From Cerioporus squamosus (taxonomy: Eukaryota > Basidiomycota > Agaricomycetes > Polyporales > Polyporaceae), in NCBI GenBank assembly GCA_022592435.1, contig JABYQS010000151.1:1-64000 (forward strand): 64,000 nucleotides of DNA, in the 5' to 3' direction. The translations under genes and the position numbers were made by a program. Numbering within the stretch: the stretch's first letter is position 1; the number at the start of each line of letters is the position of its first letter. Under the pieces are notes generated by a model, which did not search any database, was not told the origin of the DNA, and saw nothing but the letters and a program-made list of their open reading frames with translations. This document shows, piece by piece, positions 20,943-32,500 of the stretch.

Positions 20943-23747
20943 TTAGAACATAAAGGGACCGATGTCCTGAAGACAACTTGTGGTGGGAAGACGTACCGTA
21001 TCGGCTACTTTACGTTTGGCCCTCGTCGCAGCAGCACGCGTTGAGGTTCGACCTGTTGGAGCGAAGCTCAAGGTTGACTGCGACGCCTTGCTCGTCGCCG
21101 CCTTACTCGTCGCCGCCTTCTTCGCCGGTGCCTTCTTGCTCGATTGGCTGCAGCACATCAGAGAAAAGAGACACGGGGATCTGGTGAAAAGCCTATTCCT
21201 ATGTGACGAGTGGAAGTAACCGTACCTCAGGACCGCTGCGCGATTCGTGCGTTTGGGCGGCGCAGGCTCCTCCTCGATCTCGTCCTCGTCCTCGTCTTCA
21301 TCATCGTCGGAAACCACCGCGGCCTTCGCCTTCGCCTTGCCTCGCGCTGGGGCCTTCTTCGCCGCAGCTGTTGTCTTCTTGGGCGCGGCTTTGGCCCGGG
21401 ACTTCTTGGGGGCAGGCTCGTCCGACATCTCGAAGTCGGATCCGCCGCCATCGACATCCATCATCATCGAGTCCACGGAGGCATCGGACTCGTCTGCAGC
21501 CTTCGCCTTGCCCTAGACCACGCCAAAGGGGGATCAGCAGACATGAGACAATATGGAGTGAGATTAATGTGTGATTGTACCTTGTCTTTCGATGACTTCT
21601 CCTGTCGCTTCTCCTTGTAGTTCTGCTCGTGCTCTTCGCGTACCTTCTCCACCTGACCGGACGATGAGCATGTGTACAGAAATTGAAAACGCACGAACGT
21701 ACTATCTCCTCGATGTTCTCTGGGTCCACCTCGTCCTCATTGGCTTGTACGCTCTTCATCAGCGATCGGAGAGCAGAACCAACGTGTCTGTGATGATTGA
21801 ACGCGTCAGGACCTTCGTATCGCCAAGGCTGAAAGGCATACGTTTGTATAGCGTGTATGTCGTCCTTGTCGACGAACGTCTCGATCGCATCCGACATCCC
21901 AGTCTCACCCAGCAGCTGCAGCTCCTGCGCGGCGAGATATTCTCGAACGAGCGTCTGCACACGGACCTTCGATAGCTTCTCCGAGATAGTCAGATCGGGG
22001 TCGTCGATGCTCAGCTCAGGCTGGTCGGCCTTCACTTTGCTGCTGCGCGTTGCGCTCTTCTTCGAGCGGTGGAAAGTCAGAACGTCGCGCGGATTCGCGA
22101 GGCGGCCTTGGAACTCTTGTCCGAACCGGACAGGATTGGACATTTCGCTGACATCGGTTGTGTCTACCTTGAGACGGACGAGCGGCAGGGGCCGGGGCAG
22201 CTCCGGCTCGCCTTCTTCAAGGGCACGTGCATTGCGTTCATCCCACTGCGCATTTGCTTTGTCAATGAGCTCGTTGACCTGCGAAGCGGATGAGACACAA
22301 TTCTTTCGAGCATATCCATGCCCATGCGCACCTTGTTCTTCAGGAACTTCGCAATCTCAATCTTGTCGGTTAGGTCGAACCCTTCCTTGTCCGCGGCTTC
22401 GACGAGGTTCACTTCATCGATGACAAACGGTCTTACACTCCGCAGAGGTATAGGTGTCAGTTCAAATTCCTTGCCATGGATGGTAAGTAGTGCGACATGC
22501 CTGACAGTGGCTGGTCAGACTACAACACACGGACATATGCGCAGTACTCACTTCTCCAGAGATTCTCCATCGGCAAGCGACGTAGCCACTGACGAGCCGG
22601 GCTGCGTGATGTAGTACCGCTTCCCCGCGACCGGCTCTGGTATGATGCGGCAGTCGTGCTCATGTCCCCAGACTACCAAATCGATACTGTCGTCGAACAT
22701 GCCTTCTGGTACTGACTGCTGCGGCCCATGAGCGACTCTGAGACACCGCGTCAGTATGGTCCGAGGTGAGCAGCGCATGAAGCGTACCGGTTCTGATGAA
22801 GTAGCAAGATATTAAACCAGTCGTCCTTGTCCTTCGGCATGTACATGCGGACACGGTTGCTGCGGAGTTCGAAGTGCATGCGCTGGTCCTTGACGTTCCC
22901 GACTCCGTAAAGCCCCAAACGAGTGTTCCCTTTCCGCAGGAGTATGGGTCGGATGGCGATGCCGGTGTTCTGCGCTTCAGCGTCATTGAGCGGTAAGTCG
23001 ATCTTGCCCATGTAGTTGATGAGGCCAGTGACGGAGAGCATGTCGAGCGCGCAAAGGGCCCCTTCCTACGATAGACGGAAGTATCAGTATTGATTGAATG
23101 CGACTATATGCAGTCTGCTCACCGGTCCTGCGCCTTGTGGGTCGTCGTGGTTTCCGTGAATAGAGAACACGGGGATGGCAATGTTCAAGTTCGGGTCTTC
23201 ATAGTTGATAGCTGGAAAGCTATGGAGGTCACTATTCGTACCAGCACATTGGCGATTTGGAAAACAGCAGCACTCACGAGTAACCGGCCGGCTTCCCATC
23301 ATTGGGGTCGCTCAGGAGCTCAATCTGTATGGGCCGGTCTCCCAGGGTGTACTCCCGCAACAAAGCCATGACTTGATAGAGGCAGTCTCTTGAGGCCTGT
23401 TTTCGTGAAAGAGATCTCCCGCGAGGAGAATGAAATCGACCTTGTCGAAGATGAGCCGACGTCTCGCGCAATCCGGCTCACTCACATCATGCTTCACCGC
23501 CAACTGAAGAATCTCCTTGAACGCATTGATCGAGTCCTGCCCTCGTATAGGATCCCGCTCATTGTATCCAATGTGGTTGTCGGTGGCCAGCATGATCTTG
23601 ATAGTGCTCTCAGGGTCTAGTTAAAGCAAACTCTGTCAATATGCATGCTTGTCGGATGAGCCTGAGGAGTGGCAAGCGCGAACGTACCGGCATCGTGAAT
23701 GGTGGGAGGGGCAATGCCCTCCTGCTCGTCGTCTGAGTGGTTGCTCA
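20943..23747 (-). CDS. mre11: Double-strand break repair nuclease MRE11
   Basis: The start at 23747 gives [20 protein letters not shown], spliced to [20 protein letters not shown]. All phosphoesterase motifs are present: [33 protein letters not shown] and WGHEHDC. The DNA-binding cap follows ([31 protein letters not shown]). The tail is Lys/Ala-rich with a run of Asp and Glu and a QSTLSF motif near the end, stop at 20943-20945. Total length is about 700 residues. In the Mre11-Rad50-Nbs1 complex it trims and signals broken DNA ends in the nucleus. One frame break lies at 23394-23397: HENRP must continue as [12 protein letters not shown], which needs one more base in a GGCC run. Because this gene is generally needed for DNA repair, a consensus error is more likely than a mutation. 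It is divergent from the transporter gene, 244 bp away. Confidence 0.95.
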
Positions 23748-23991
23748 TCAAGTCGTGTAGCGTGCAGGTCGTGGTGGAAGTCGAGATCGAAGAGTCGAAG
23801 TGGCTCGGACGCGACGCGACGCGTCGAGCGCGCGCTCTAGCCTCTTCGACGCGCGCCGCAGTCGGCAGCGCCACCTTTTTGCCTCTTTTCGCCAGCACTG
23901 CTACGGCGTCGACGACCTCCTGAACGACGACGACGGCTTGTCACTTCCCATCGACCTCGTCTACGACTTCTGAAGGCTTCGCGAGTGGAAG
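23748..23991. promoter_or_regulatory. Shared divergent promoter region of MRE11 and the GDP-sugar transporter
   Basis: 244 bp between the two start codons, rich in CG dinucleotides. No clear TATA box was seen. Confidence 0.5.
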
Positions 23992-25536
23992 ATGGCTCCC
24001 CCGTCGTCGCACCAGCACCCGCCCTCCAGGGCGTTGGTGGTGAGTGTGTCGTGTGCACAAGCTGGCATGTCTCTGATTTGTTGCACAGGCTGGCACGGTG
24101 TCCTTCTACCTGGTCGCCGCATTAGCTGTATGTCATACGCGCATATATGCAGTTGTGACGTCTGACTGACAGCTTGGACTGACATGGGCGACGAATTAGA
24201 TGGTCATGGCGTGAGTACTCCGTTCTTCTCTCCCCAACGCCCCCGCTACGCGTAGCCAGTGTGCTTCCTGTACCTATTCCGAGAAGTGCACAGACGGCGC
24301 GTGGGTATGAGACCTGCGACGATGAGCGAAACTCGCTGCGCTATACCGATGTCTCGCCGAGACAGGCTTATGTGCTGACTATATGCGCAGGAACAAATGG
24401 GTCCTTAACACCACCGACACTCCCCTATTCTTCCTCCTTGCGCAACTTGTTATTGCCGTCGTGCTGTTCCTCTTCGCGCATATGGCGGGCTTGTTGCAGC
24501 TCCCGCTTCAATTAGATATGCAAGTCTGCAAAGGATTGATACCCATGGTTGGCCTGAACGTCGTAGGGCTCAGGTGCGTGTGCCAATCATACAACCCCCG
24601 CCGCTCCGCTAAAGTTGTGCCCGGAGAACAGCTTTAGCAATTATACCCTTAAGTACGTCGACGCCTCATTCTACCAAGTCGCACGCGGCATGGTTTTGCC
24701 GTTCACCGTCGGAACATCCTTCTTCATCCTGCACGCACGCCCCTCCCTCCGTATCCTCGCTGCTTGCGCCGTTGTCACCGTCGGTTTTTTCGTCGGTGTC
24801 TTCCTGGACGGCACCGAGGTGTCCGTGCTTGGCGTCACCTTCGGTGTCCTTAGTTCTATGATCACCGCCCTCCACTCGGTCGTTATCAAGAAGAGCTTGG
24901 ACGTTGTGCATGGAAGCGCGTTGCACTTGTCATGGTACACCAACCTCCTCAGTGCATGTGTCCTCGCCCCTGTCCTTGTGCTCGTTGGCGAACTACCTGG
25001 TGTCATGAAGTTGCTCTTCGGACCCAACGAAAGTGCTCCTGGCGAGATGAGCACTCTGTCGACCTTCGTGATGGGGTCCATCATCACGGTGAGTAGCACT
25101 GCGCTTAAACCGGGTGCCCAAGCCTAACTGCTCTGATTAGGGTGCATTCGGCTTCCTCATGAGTGTAGCCAGCTTGATGTCGATCAAAGTCACATCTCCC
25201 ATTACCCACATGGTGTCGTCCGCCGTCCGCGGTGTTGCCGCTTCGATTCTTGGATACTACCTCTTCCACGACATTATTACCCAGTAAGTGACTGGCCTTG
25301 TGATTAGGATGAATTTGCCTTCCTTACGTTCGCCACAAAGGGGTCGTGTGGCTTCCATCGCGATCATTCTACTGGGCTCGATTTGGTACACCTGGATCAA
25401 GCACCTCGAGTCGCAACCCGCGGTCAACAAGGCGCAGTATGAGCCCGTTGCGCTCGACGAGATGGAGCAGGGCAAATCCAAGTCTGAAAACGGCCACATC
25501 CATCGCCACTCGCAAGGACGAGATGTGCGCGACTAA
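23992..25536 (+). CDS. Golgi nucleotide-sugar transporter, GDP-fucose transporter type (SLC35C1-like)
   Basis: Seven or more exons join in frame. The start at 23992 gives MAPPSSHQHPPSRALV. About ten hydrophobic segments follow, among them TVSFYLVAALAMVMANKWVL, FFLLAQLVIAVVLFLFAHMA, ILAACAVVTVGFFVGVFL, LGVTFGVLSSMITALHSVVI and FVMGSIITGAFGFLMSVASL. The pattern NYTLKYVDASFYQVARG matches the SFYQV substrate-pocket region of SLC35C1 and fungal relatives, and KVTSPITHMVSSAVRGV plus ASILGYYLFHDIIT is the conserved end of triose-phosphate/nucleotide-sugar translocators. The C-terminal tail is cytosolic and charged, stop at 25534-25536. It would exchange a GDP-sugar for GMP across the Golgi membrane; the exact sugar is inferred from family resemblance only. 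No breaks were seen. Confidence 0.88.
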
Positions 25537-25861
25537 GAGGCCGCCGCCAGCCGTCCCGGGACAGGGGATTATATGCGTCACATAGAGCACCCCTACAAAC
25601 TATTCTCATGTGGTTAGAGTATTCTGCCGATGTGCTGATAATTCAATGCATAGATCTCTCTCTTCGTGTCGTCCGTTGTCTACTCAACCCAAACTCGACC
25701 CTATCTCCTTCAGCAGCAGCCGCTTCCGCTCGGTGTAACTGTAGGGTATGCGATCGCAACCGTAGCGCTGGAGTGCGTACTTCAGTTGGTCGTCGCTGAG
25801 CCTTTCGATATCGGAGACATGGCGGAGCGGAGGGAATGGCTAGTGAGTGGTCAGCCGCAGA
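25537..25861. other. Convergent 3' intergenic region
   Basis: Between the transporter (+) and the coiled-coil gene (-). No gene seen. Confidence 0.5.
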
Positions 25862-27171
25862 TCATATCACCTGGACGAGACGCACCAAGTCATCGAACAT
25901 CCAATCGCTGGGACATGTTCCGTCAAGCGCAGGTACTTCTTCATATTGGCGTATCATCCCGTCTCCGCGAGAGCGGTTTTCGCGCTGGATTAGCCCTTCA
26001 GTAAGTTGTTGAACCTGCATATCCCGCCGTCGCCTCACCTTTCTCACTGAGCGCTCGAGCTTCACACATCGGCATTCAAGAATCTGCAATCTCTCCTCGA
26101 CTGCATGCTTCAAGTCGCCCAGCGCGGCTATGTGTCTGTCCTCCAACGCTCTCCAGCCGGGGTCCTGGCTCGGCATGTCCTCGCCCGACGGCGGGTTGTC
26201 ACCATCCTCCGTCGGTTTCACGCTATCAGGAGACGGTTCGTCGCTGTCAGGTGTCGGCTCACTGCTTGATCCCATGGGGTCGCTCTTGGGGTTCGGTAGG
26301 TGAGTTAGGATTGCGTCGAGTCTCTGTGAGAAGTAGATATCCAGCAGATCGAGCCGGGTTTCCAGGTTGCTCTTTGCGGCGACCATGCGTTCTTCCAACT
26401 CCTGACACTGAGCGAGGTGCGCCCCCATCTCGTCGTCGTCTCGCTTGCACGTCTTGACCTGTGATTCCAGCGCCATGATCTTGCCGTTGAGTCGCCTCTC
26501 GATCTCGTCGGCGAGGGAGCGCGTCTCCTTTCCCATGTCTCGTCCGAGCTCGTAGACGTGCTTTCCCAGCTCCTCCTTGGCCTTCTCGCCCAAGTCCACG
26601 ATCTGCCTCTCGCTCGCCGACTTCAGGTCGTCCCGGAGCCGCTCTTCGGCGGCGCTGACCTTGGCATCGGCCTGTTGGTACAGCCAGCTCTCGACTTCGC
26701 GGACCTTCTCCTTGATTGCGCCATCCAGGCGTTTGTCGACATCGACTTTCATCTCGGCGGGCAACTTGGTGAGGCGCAGCTCGCTCGCTCGCATCCTCGT
26801 CTCCATCTTCAGCACCTTCGCCTCCACCTCCTTCAGCCGCGCTTCCACCGAGGAGTTGTACTGCGCGTTGAGTTGCGTGAACCATTGGGTGGTATGCTGG
26901 CGGTACTCCTCCATTGCCTCCTGGATCGCGCTACTGACGTATTGAGTGACCGCGTCGTCGAGTTGGACGAGTTGTACCGAGGGTGGTGGCGCGCTGCTCC
27001 CTGATCGAGGTCAATGGGCAACCCCCAATTGTCAGTTGGTCCTATTTTTCTGTCATTAGCGCCATGGCGTTGAAGATGCTCACCGACTGCAGGGTAGTCA
27101 TACGGTTGCCCACTGTAGGTGCCATAAGGAGGTGGAAACGGTACTGGAGGTGGGTAGGTATAGTGCGACAT
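25862..27171 (-). CDS. Coiled-coil protein of unknown function
   Basis: A short first exon (MSHYTYPPPVPFPPPYGTYS, Pro/Tyr-rich, start 27171) is spliced at GTGAGC near 27085 to a long exon that runs SAPPPSVQLVQLDDAVTQYV and then about 350 residues. From about MEEYRQHTTQWFTQLN to LLDIYFSQRLDAIL the sequence is a nearly unbroken heptad coiled coil rich in Glu, Lys, Arg and Leu (for example RLDGAIKEKVREVESWL). A Pro/Asp/Ser/Glu linker (EPTPDSDEPSPDSVKPTEDG) and a second coiled segment (LEDRHIAALGDLKHAVEERL) follow. It ends SDWMFDDLVRLVQVI. The first splice acceptor is probable but not certain. I do not recognise the family. It could be a structural or scaffold protein. Confidence 0.75.
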
Positions 27172-28541
27172 GTCTGGGGATCGTGAGTGGTGTGCATACA
27201 GGTAAGGGTCAAGCTACGTTGTTCTTCTTGCCCTGTTGTTGTTCAGTCTCTCAAGACCATTTTTCTATTCCCATCTTCGTCGAACAAAGGGCAGTAGAAA
27301 CAGAAGCGCGTACGGCGCTTGCTCGCAGCAACGCCCATCGAGGTCAAGCGCAACAATCGTTTACTCGTAAGTATGTATCTCATCCGGCTGAGAAGTTCAA
27401 CTGCGTTAATGTGGTCCTCATACCCCACAATCTCTCCCGCCCAGTTATTCAAAGCGCATTGGAACATTCCTTGGATATACGTCCCTCAATCATCGATCCC
27501 TTACCGCCGTTCATCAACATTCGTAGGGATTTTCAGAGAGTGACCCGACGGTTTCGTTGGGGATCTTGAATTCAGGGTCAGCTTGTGATTGGAAGTGCGT
27601 ATGCACGTTCTGCCCAAGTTCTGGCATGAATTGGTAATCTCGCGCCTGGAACACTCTCCGAGACGACAGCGACGGCTACAGGATGCCGACGGGGCATAAA
27701 GCAACCGAGGAAACCCTATTGGAAAAGGTACGCCGCAAGGTTCAGCACCGATATCTGTTCCATCGCACGCCTTTCGAAGCCCCGTCTCTCAGGCACCCAA
27801 TCTACAGACAGTACTGGACTCGGTCACGGCGAGGAGCTGACGCCTGCGTCATGATTCCAATGAAAATCCACTCAACCAAACTCAACCTATCACTTCTTCG
27901 CTGCCTCTTCAGGCGGATCACTCGAAGTGCTGGAGAGTCCTCGGTTTGTCTCACCGTTACGCTCTCCGGCCGGCGGCATCGAGTGTGCGTCGGTCCTCTT
28001 GTGTGTCAAACTTCACTTGCTCATGCACGATATTTGTTTCCAGACATATACCGGTACCTGGGTGGACCTTCGAGCGCTGCACGATTGATGTTCCCTGCCG
28101 CGACCCTTACGTTCGCCGCGTTCGACAGCGCCGACGGTCCTCTCTTCTTAAGCTTCTGTGTTCTACGCGGTCGACCAGCCCATTCTACGCGGTCAACCAG
28201 CCCATCCTTGTGCACCTCGGTCTGCCTCGGTTGCTTCTGGTTGAGGGCTATCGGGCTTCTGCAAAGTTGAGCGCACAAAATGCTGTAAGTCTGTCTCCTG
28301 TCGCATCCAATAGTCTCGTTAACTGTGCTGTTCCTGTTTCGAACGGCCAGAGATGTCCGTGCACATGTGCTCAAAGGACAGAACAACCTGTAAATGTGGT
28401 GCAGACACTTACGTTGTTCTCCGACCTTTGTCGGCCGGAATGCGCGGCGATGGACCAGCATTGAGGAGCGGTCGCAGAATATAAGGGCTCTAGTTTCGTC
28501 GTCCATGGTACCAACGGTCCCTCCCTCGAACGAATCGAAAC
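27172..28541. other. Intergenic before sedolisin 4
   Basis: Divergent promoters of the coiled-coil gene and sedolisin 4. A plus-strand open frame of 195 codons at 27683-28270 shows no domain and overlaps long open frames on both strands; I do not accept it as a gene. Confidence 0.4.
28479..28486 (+). promoter_or_regulatory. TATA box of sedolisin 4
   Basis: ATATAAGG, 63 bp upstream of the ATG at 28542, at the same distance as the TATA box of sedolisin 2. Confidence 0.6.
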
Positions 28542-30632
28542 ATGATCAGACCTATCATTGTCGCTCTCAGCATCACAGCTCTCTCGCTCGGGGTGCATGG
28601 ACGTCAGACGACTGTCGCACCCAAGGCTAACTTCGTCCCACTGCATCCAGCATCTGCGTCTTCGACCCTCCATCTCACGTTGGTCTTACCTCCCGCCAAC
28701 ATCGATGGTCTTCACGCGGCACTCTATGACGTCAGTAACCCGAAGAGTGCGAGCTACGGGAAGCATCTCTCCAAGGCGGACGTACGTATGCATGCATGAC
28801 ATCCACTCATCGGACTTACACGTTTGTTCTTAGGTCGAGGCGTTCGTTGCGCCGAAGCCGGACAGCGTCAAGACTGTCACCGACTGGTTGGCACAGCACA
28901 GCGTTCACCCGGAGGCAGTCTCGCCGTCCGGTGATATGTTGCGCATCGACATTCCTGTGTCGAAAGCGAACATTCTGCTCGGTGCCAACTTCACAGATTT
29001 CAAAGACAAGGACACCGGCGTAACTCTGACACGGGCACTGTCCATCTCTATCCCCGACAATGTGGCACCACACCTGGAATACATCTATCCTACCACACAG
29101 TGCGTGGTACTGTGCTTCTGAACACTTTCGCTGGTTTGCTGACTGAGGAACCCTCAGATTCATTCTGCCGCTTTCACGGGAGAAGCCGACCTTCAAGGTT
29201 GTCACGCCTCCGCCGGCCCTGACTTCAAAGAGGCAGACTACAGATTGGTGTTCTTTCGACGTCATCCCGCAGTGTCTAGAGGAATATTACCACATTCCTG
29301 CGGCACCGGCTAATGCTTCAGGTAACAGCATTGGCGTGAGTGCGTTCCTCGACGAGATGGCTACTGAAGACGACTTGGATGTGAGCGAACGCCTTTCACA
29401 CTTGCCACTGGCAGCAGACCGATGCGTTGCTGACATTACGGGCAGATATTTTTCCTCGCGTGGAGGCCCGATGTCACTACCACCCCGGAATTCAAAGTCG
29501 TGTCCGTAGACAACGGTATCACCAGCGGAGACGCGACAGCAGAAGCTGTACGTGCTATCCTACATGTACAGTGCCGTAAACTAACGTCTACACAGAGTCT
29601 CGACATACAGTACACCGTCGGCGTTGCAACCGGCGTCCCGACAACGTTGTACTCCGTCGGCGACCCAACTGGGCAGGGCTTCATCGATCTCGTCAACTTC
29701 CTACTTGCCCTGGACGAGCTCCCCCTAGTGCTCACTACCAGCTATGGTTTCAATGAGGCTTCATTTGAAGGAGCAGAGGACTTTGCGAAGTGATTTTGTG
29801 TCATTTCTCCTCCGCTGTCCTTTGCGCTCATCATATGCCCTCTCAGTACCTTCTGCAACGCCTATGCTCAGCTCGGGGCGCGTGGAACCAGCGTCTTCTT
29901 CTGCTCGGGGGACAATGGCGTGTACAGCTTCTCATTCGACAGTAGTTGCGATGCCACGACATTCGCACCCACCTTCCCCAGCGGTTGCCCGTTGTAAGTA
30001 TCTCTGATACCCACCTGCATCAACGATCCGCAATAGCTGAACTGCATCCGATTTCAGCTTGACTTCCGTGGGTGCCGCCACAGGGTACGACGGACCCGAA
30101 GTCGCGGCTGACTTTTCCGGCGGCGGCTTTTCGAACATCTTCGCTCAGCCTGACTACCAGAGCGCCGCGGTCGAGGGCTACCTGAGCGCCCTCGGGAGCA
30201 CGAATGTAGGATTGTTCAACCGCACCGGGCGCGCATACCCCGATGTCTCTGCGCAGGCGGCGAGCTACATCACCAGGATCAACGGTACTTTCTACCGCTT
30301 GGACGGCACGAGTGCGTCCACCCCGGTGTGGGCGAGCGTTGTCGCGCTGCTGAATGACGCGCGCCTCAGCGCGGGGCAGCCCCCGCTCGGGTTCATAAAC
30401 CCGCTGTTGTACTCGGAGGGCGCTGCAGCGCTGAACGATATTACGAGCGGGAGCAACCCCGGGTGTGGGGCGCAGGGCTTCCCTACGATGGAGGGATGGG
30501 ATCCGGTACGGGCTGCTCGTTCGTTGCTCGTGCAAGGCTTGTCGGGCTGACTTCGCTCTCTGACAGGTGACTGGTCTCGGCACGCCGGACTACGAGAAGC
30601 TGCTGGCACTCGTTACGGGGCTCGGAGTCTGA
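28542..30632 (+). CDS. Secreted sedolisin-type peptidase 4 (S53)
   Basis: The start at 28542 gives the signal peptide MIRPIIVALSITALSLGVHG. Exons follow the family pattern: VEAFVAPKPDSVKTVTDWL, YPTTQ|FILPLSREK, FLDEMATEDDLD and IFFLAWRPDVTTTPEFKVVS. The active-site Glu in GDATAEA is spliced to Asp in SLDIQYTVGVATG; Asp in FFCSGDNGVYSFSF and Ser in LDGTSASTPVW are present. The last exon VTGLGTPDYEKLLALVTGLGV starts at 30567 and stops at 30630-30632. No stop or frame break was found, so this is the working partner of the broken sedolisin 3. The two lie in inverted orientation about 12 kb apart, and their 3' ends, including the last intron and the sequence after the stop, are much more alike than their 5' ends. 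Confidence 0.93.
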
Positions 30633-30821
30633 TGTCGGGCTGAAGATCTTAGCAGAAGTTGATTCGAAGAGTGAACCGATGTATGACTATCATGGAACAG
30701 TGGTTCCAACGCTCTATCTTTGTTCTTCGTTGATGTACAGTACCGATGTTGACCGAACGCGCACAGAATTGCCATCCTGTCTTTGTGTCGATGATGGGTT
30801 TGCACTGCGCCCCTCCGCATC

Positions 30822-31169
30822 ATGTCTACCGTGCAGTATATGGCTCAGCGACCTGACTTCGAGTACCTCAGGGAAAGGGGCACGGGCTGGGCTATCTCGG
30901 ACAAGTACCAGTGGCTGCCAACCGACTTCAGCTTCTTTGTCGCCATAGGCGAAGTCACGGCACTCTCGACACTCGACTCTTCATGCATCCAATCCTCGCC
31001 CGCTTCGTTGCCCCTCTTCAAGCGTGTGCTCTCCGACGTGCTCGACCCCGACATTTCGCGCGCCGTCGAGGCCGATCCTCGCGGCTGGTACGACCACATC
31101 GAGGTCCCGTCTCCGAGCGACGACGAGGTTATGGAACACCACAGCCCGTGGGCAGATCTCTCTCCGTGA
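30822..31169 (+). CDS. Small hypothetical protein
   Basis: An open frame of 115 codons, MSTVQYMAQRPDFEYLRERG... to ...HSPWADLSP, with balanced composition and no intron. It lies 190 bp after sedolisin 4. No known domain. Its C-terminal third is acidic (SPSDDEVMEHH). The frame is longer than expected by chance but has no paralog in the window, so it is only a candidate gene. Confidence 0.4.
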   Translation: MSTVQYMAQRPDFEYLRERGTGWAISDKYQWLPTDFSFFVAIGEVTALSTLDSSCIQSSPASLPLFKRVLSDVLDPDISRAVEADPRGWYDHIEVPSPSDDEVMEHHSPWADLSP

Positions 31170-31394
31170 GTTCTTTCAGTTTGCCATTTGATCCTCACTT
31201 GTATATAATTAGCTTGTACATTGCACCAGCTATATTGCATCATAGCGTTCCGTTTGACGTGTCATGCTACGTCGTGATGCGTGAGTGAAGCTGCCGGGGA
31301 TGCAGCTGCGGGTGTGCGTACTAGACTATCACTTGACACTCGGCAGCTTCCGGCCTTTATTCTATCGTCGCACAACACACACGGAATAAAGCCA

Positions 31395-32442
31395 TTACTC
31401 GACGGGTTCCGGTGACCTGTCCCACTTCATCCGCTCGTCATACCACTGATGCAAGTCACGCACCACGACTCCAGCGATCCCGCGAATTTCAGCTGCGGAC
31501 ATGTTCTGTGTGGACATCATACCTGCTGCGCTTTCTAGAAGAGACTCCACGTCTGCCGCACATTCTGCAGGAAGAACAGAATCCATGAATTCCACCGTCC
31601 CTTTGAACCGTCAACAAGCAATCAGCACTGCGGATCACGAGCAACACGCGCTGAGAGGCACTCACGAGGTCTCCAGATGTCCGACGCCCCCTCGGATCCA
31701 GCCACGTACAGTTCTATACACACGTCGTACTGTAGCTCAGGGTGATAACCGTATATCTATGTCTTCTTCCCGCCGGCGCCGACCACGCATTTGTTCTCGC
31801 ACGCGCGGTTGAAGTCGACGATCGTCGGCCAGTACGAGCCGTCCTTGAGTCCGCTGCCGCACGACGATTTTGTATTCGCCCACATCGCACTGTGACACGC
31901 CTGCTTGATGGATACGGCGAAGCCCGCGGTATACTCGTTTCCTGATGAACGATCCCGGAATTCGCTGAGGTAAAGAACTCATCAATACAGGAGAATGTCA
32001 CTGGCACGCACCTGAACTGCAGAGACAAGTGGCACAGCGTCTTCCGAAGCTCGCGGCCTTCGTCGCTTGTGACCAACACCGCAGTGGTCCCTCGACACGT
32101 CGTGCCCACAGAAAGTCCAAGCAAGCGCGGTATGTACTTCCCTTGGAGATGTCGCAGTTGGTACTGATAGAAGCCCGCTTCTCGCTCCAAGGCTCTTACG
32201 TCCTCAATGCCATACGCGATCTTGCACACGCTGTGGAAGCGGAAGGAAGGGTCCTCCGGGGTAGTGATGATAGAGCGGAAGACGCTGACGTCCGAGTCCT
32301 CCTTCTCTTGTAGGACCTCCGTCAATTCTGCCACAAAGACGCTGTGAGGACAGCTAGAGGAGGGAGTGCTGATGAGAGGGTGCGCGTCGTGATCCGAAGT
32401 TGGCTGGTCGCCTGAAGGTGAAATATACAATTCAGTCATCTC
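31395..32442 (-). pseudogene. Kinase-like gene 3, broken by frameshift and stop
   Basis: The start at 32442 (MTELYISPSGDQPTSDHDAH) is followed by VFVAELTEVLQEKEDSDVSV and SVCKIAYGIEDVRALEREA (lysine and glutamate positions), then LQGKYIPRLLGL and a hinge VLVTSDEGRELRKTL. After an intron (GTGCGT...) come RGLRRIHQAGVSQCDVGEYK, where QCD stands for HGD, and then, in another frame, GSYWPTIVDFNRACENKCVV. The shift lies near 31845-31852. A TAG then interrupts at KKT-stop (about 31756-31758), and the same frame continues with QYDVCIELYVAGSEGASDIW, the ELY...ADIW block of kinase-like gene 2. A final exon codes a helical tail ending MKWDRSPEPVE. The aspartate of the catalytic loop is kept here. The frameshift alone could be a base-calling error, but the in-frame TAG supports decay. 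Confidence 0.65.
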
Positions 32443-32490
32443 CGATAGTGACAGTCGTGTGGGAGTGAGAAGTGAACAGAACGCAGCCTC

Positions 32491-32500
32491 TATATAAATA
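32491..32500 (-). promoter_or_regulatory. TATA box of kinase-like gene 3
   Basis: TATTTATATA on the minus strand, about 50 bp upstream of the ATG at 32442. Confidence 0.5.

Noticed and set aside
20994..21023. A 30 bp intron near the end of MRE11 (GTACGT...TTCAG)
   Set aside because: It has splice-like ends but is shorter than the introns seen elsewhere in the window, and the frame stays open through it; both readings keep the same end.
21227..21574. Plus-strand Ser/Arg-rich open frames at 21203-21574
   Set aside because: They are the complement of the Lys/Ala/Asp-rich tail of MRE11.
27683..28270. Plus-strand open frame of 195 codons upstream of sedolisin 4
   Set aside because: No domain and no conserved pattern; it occupies the place of the sedolisin promoter.
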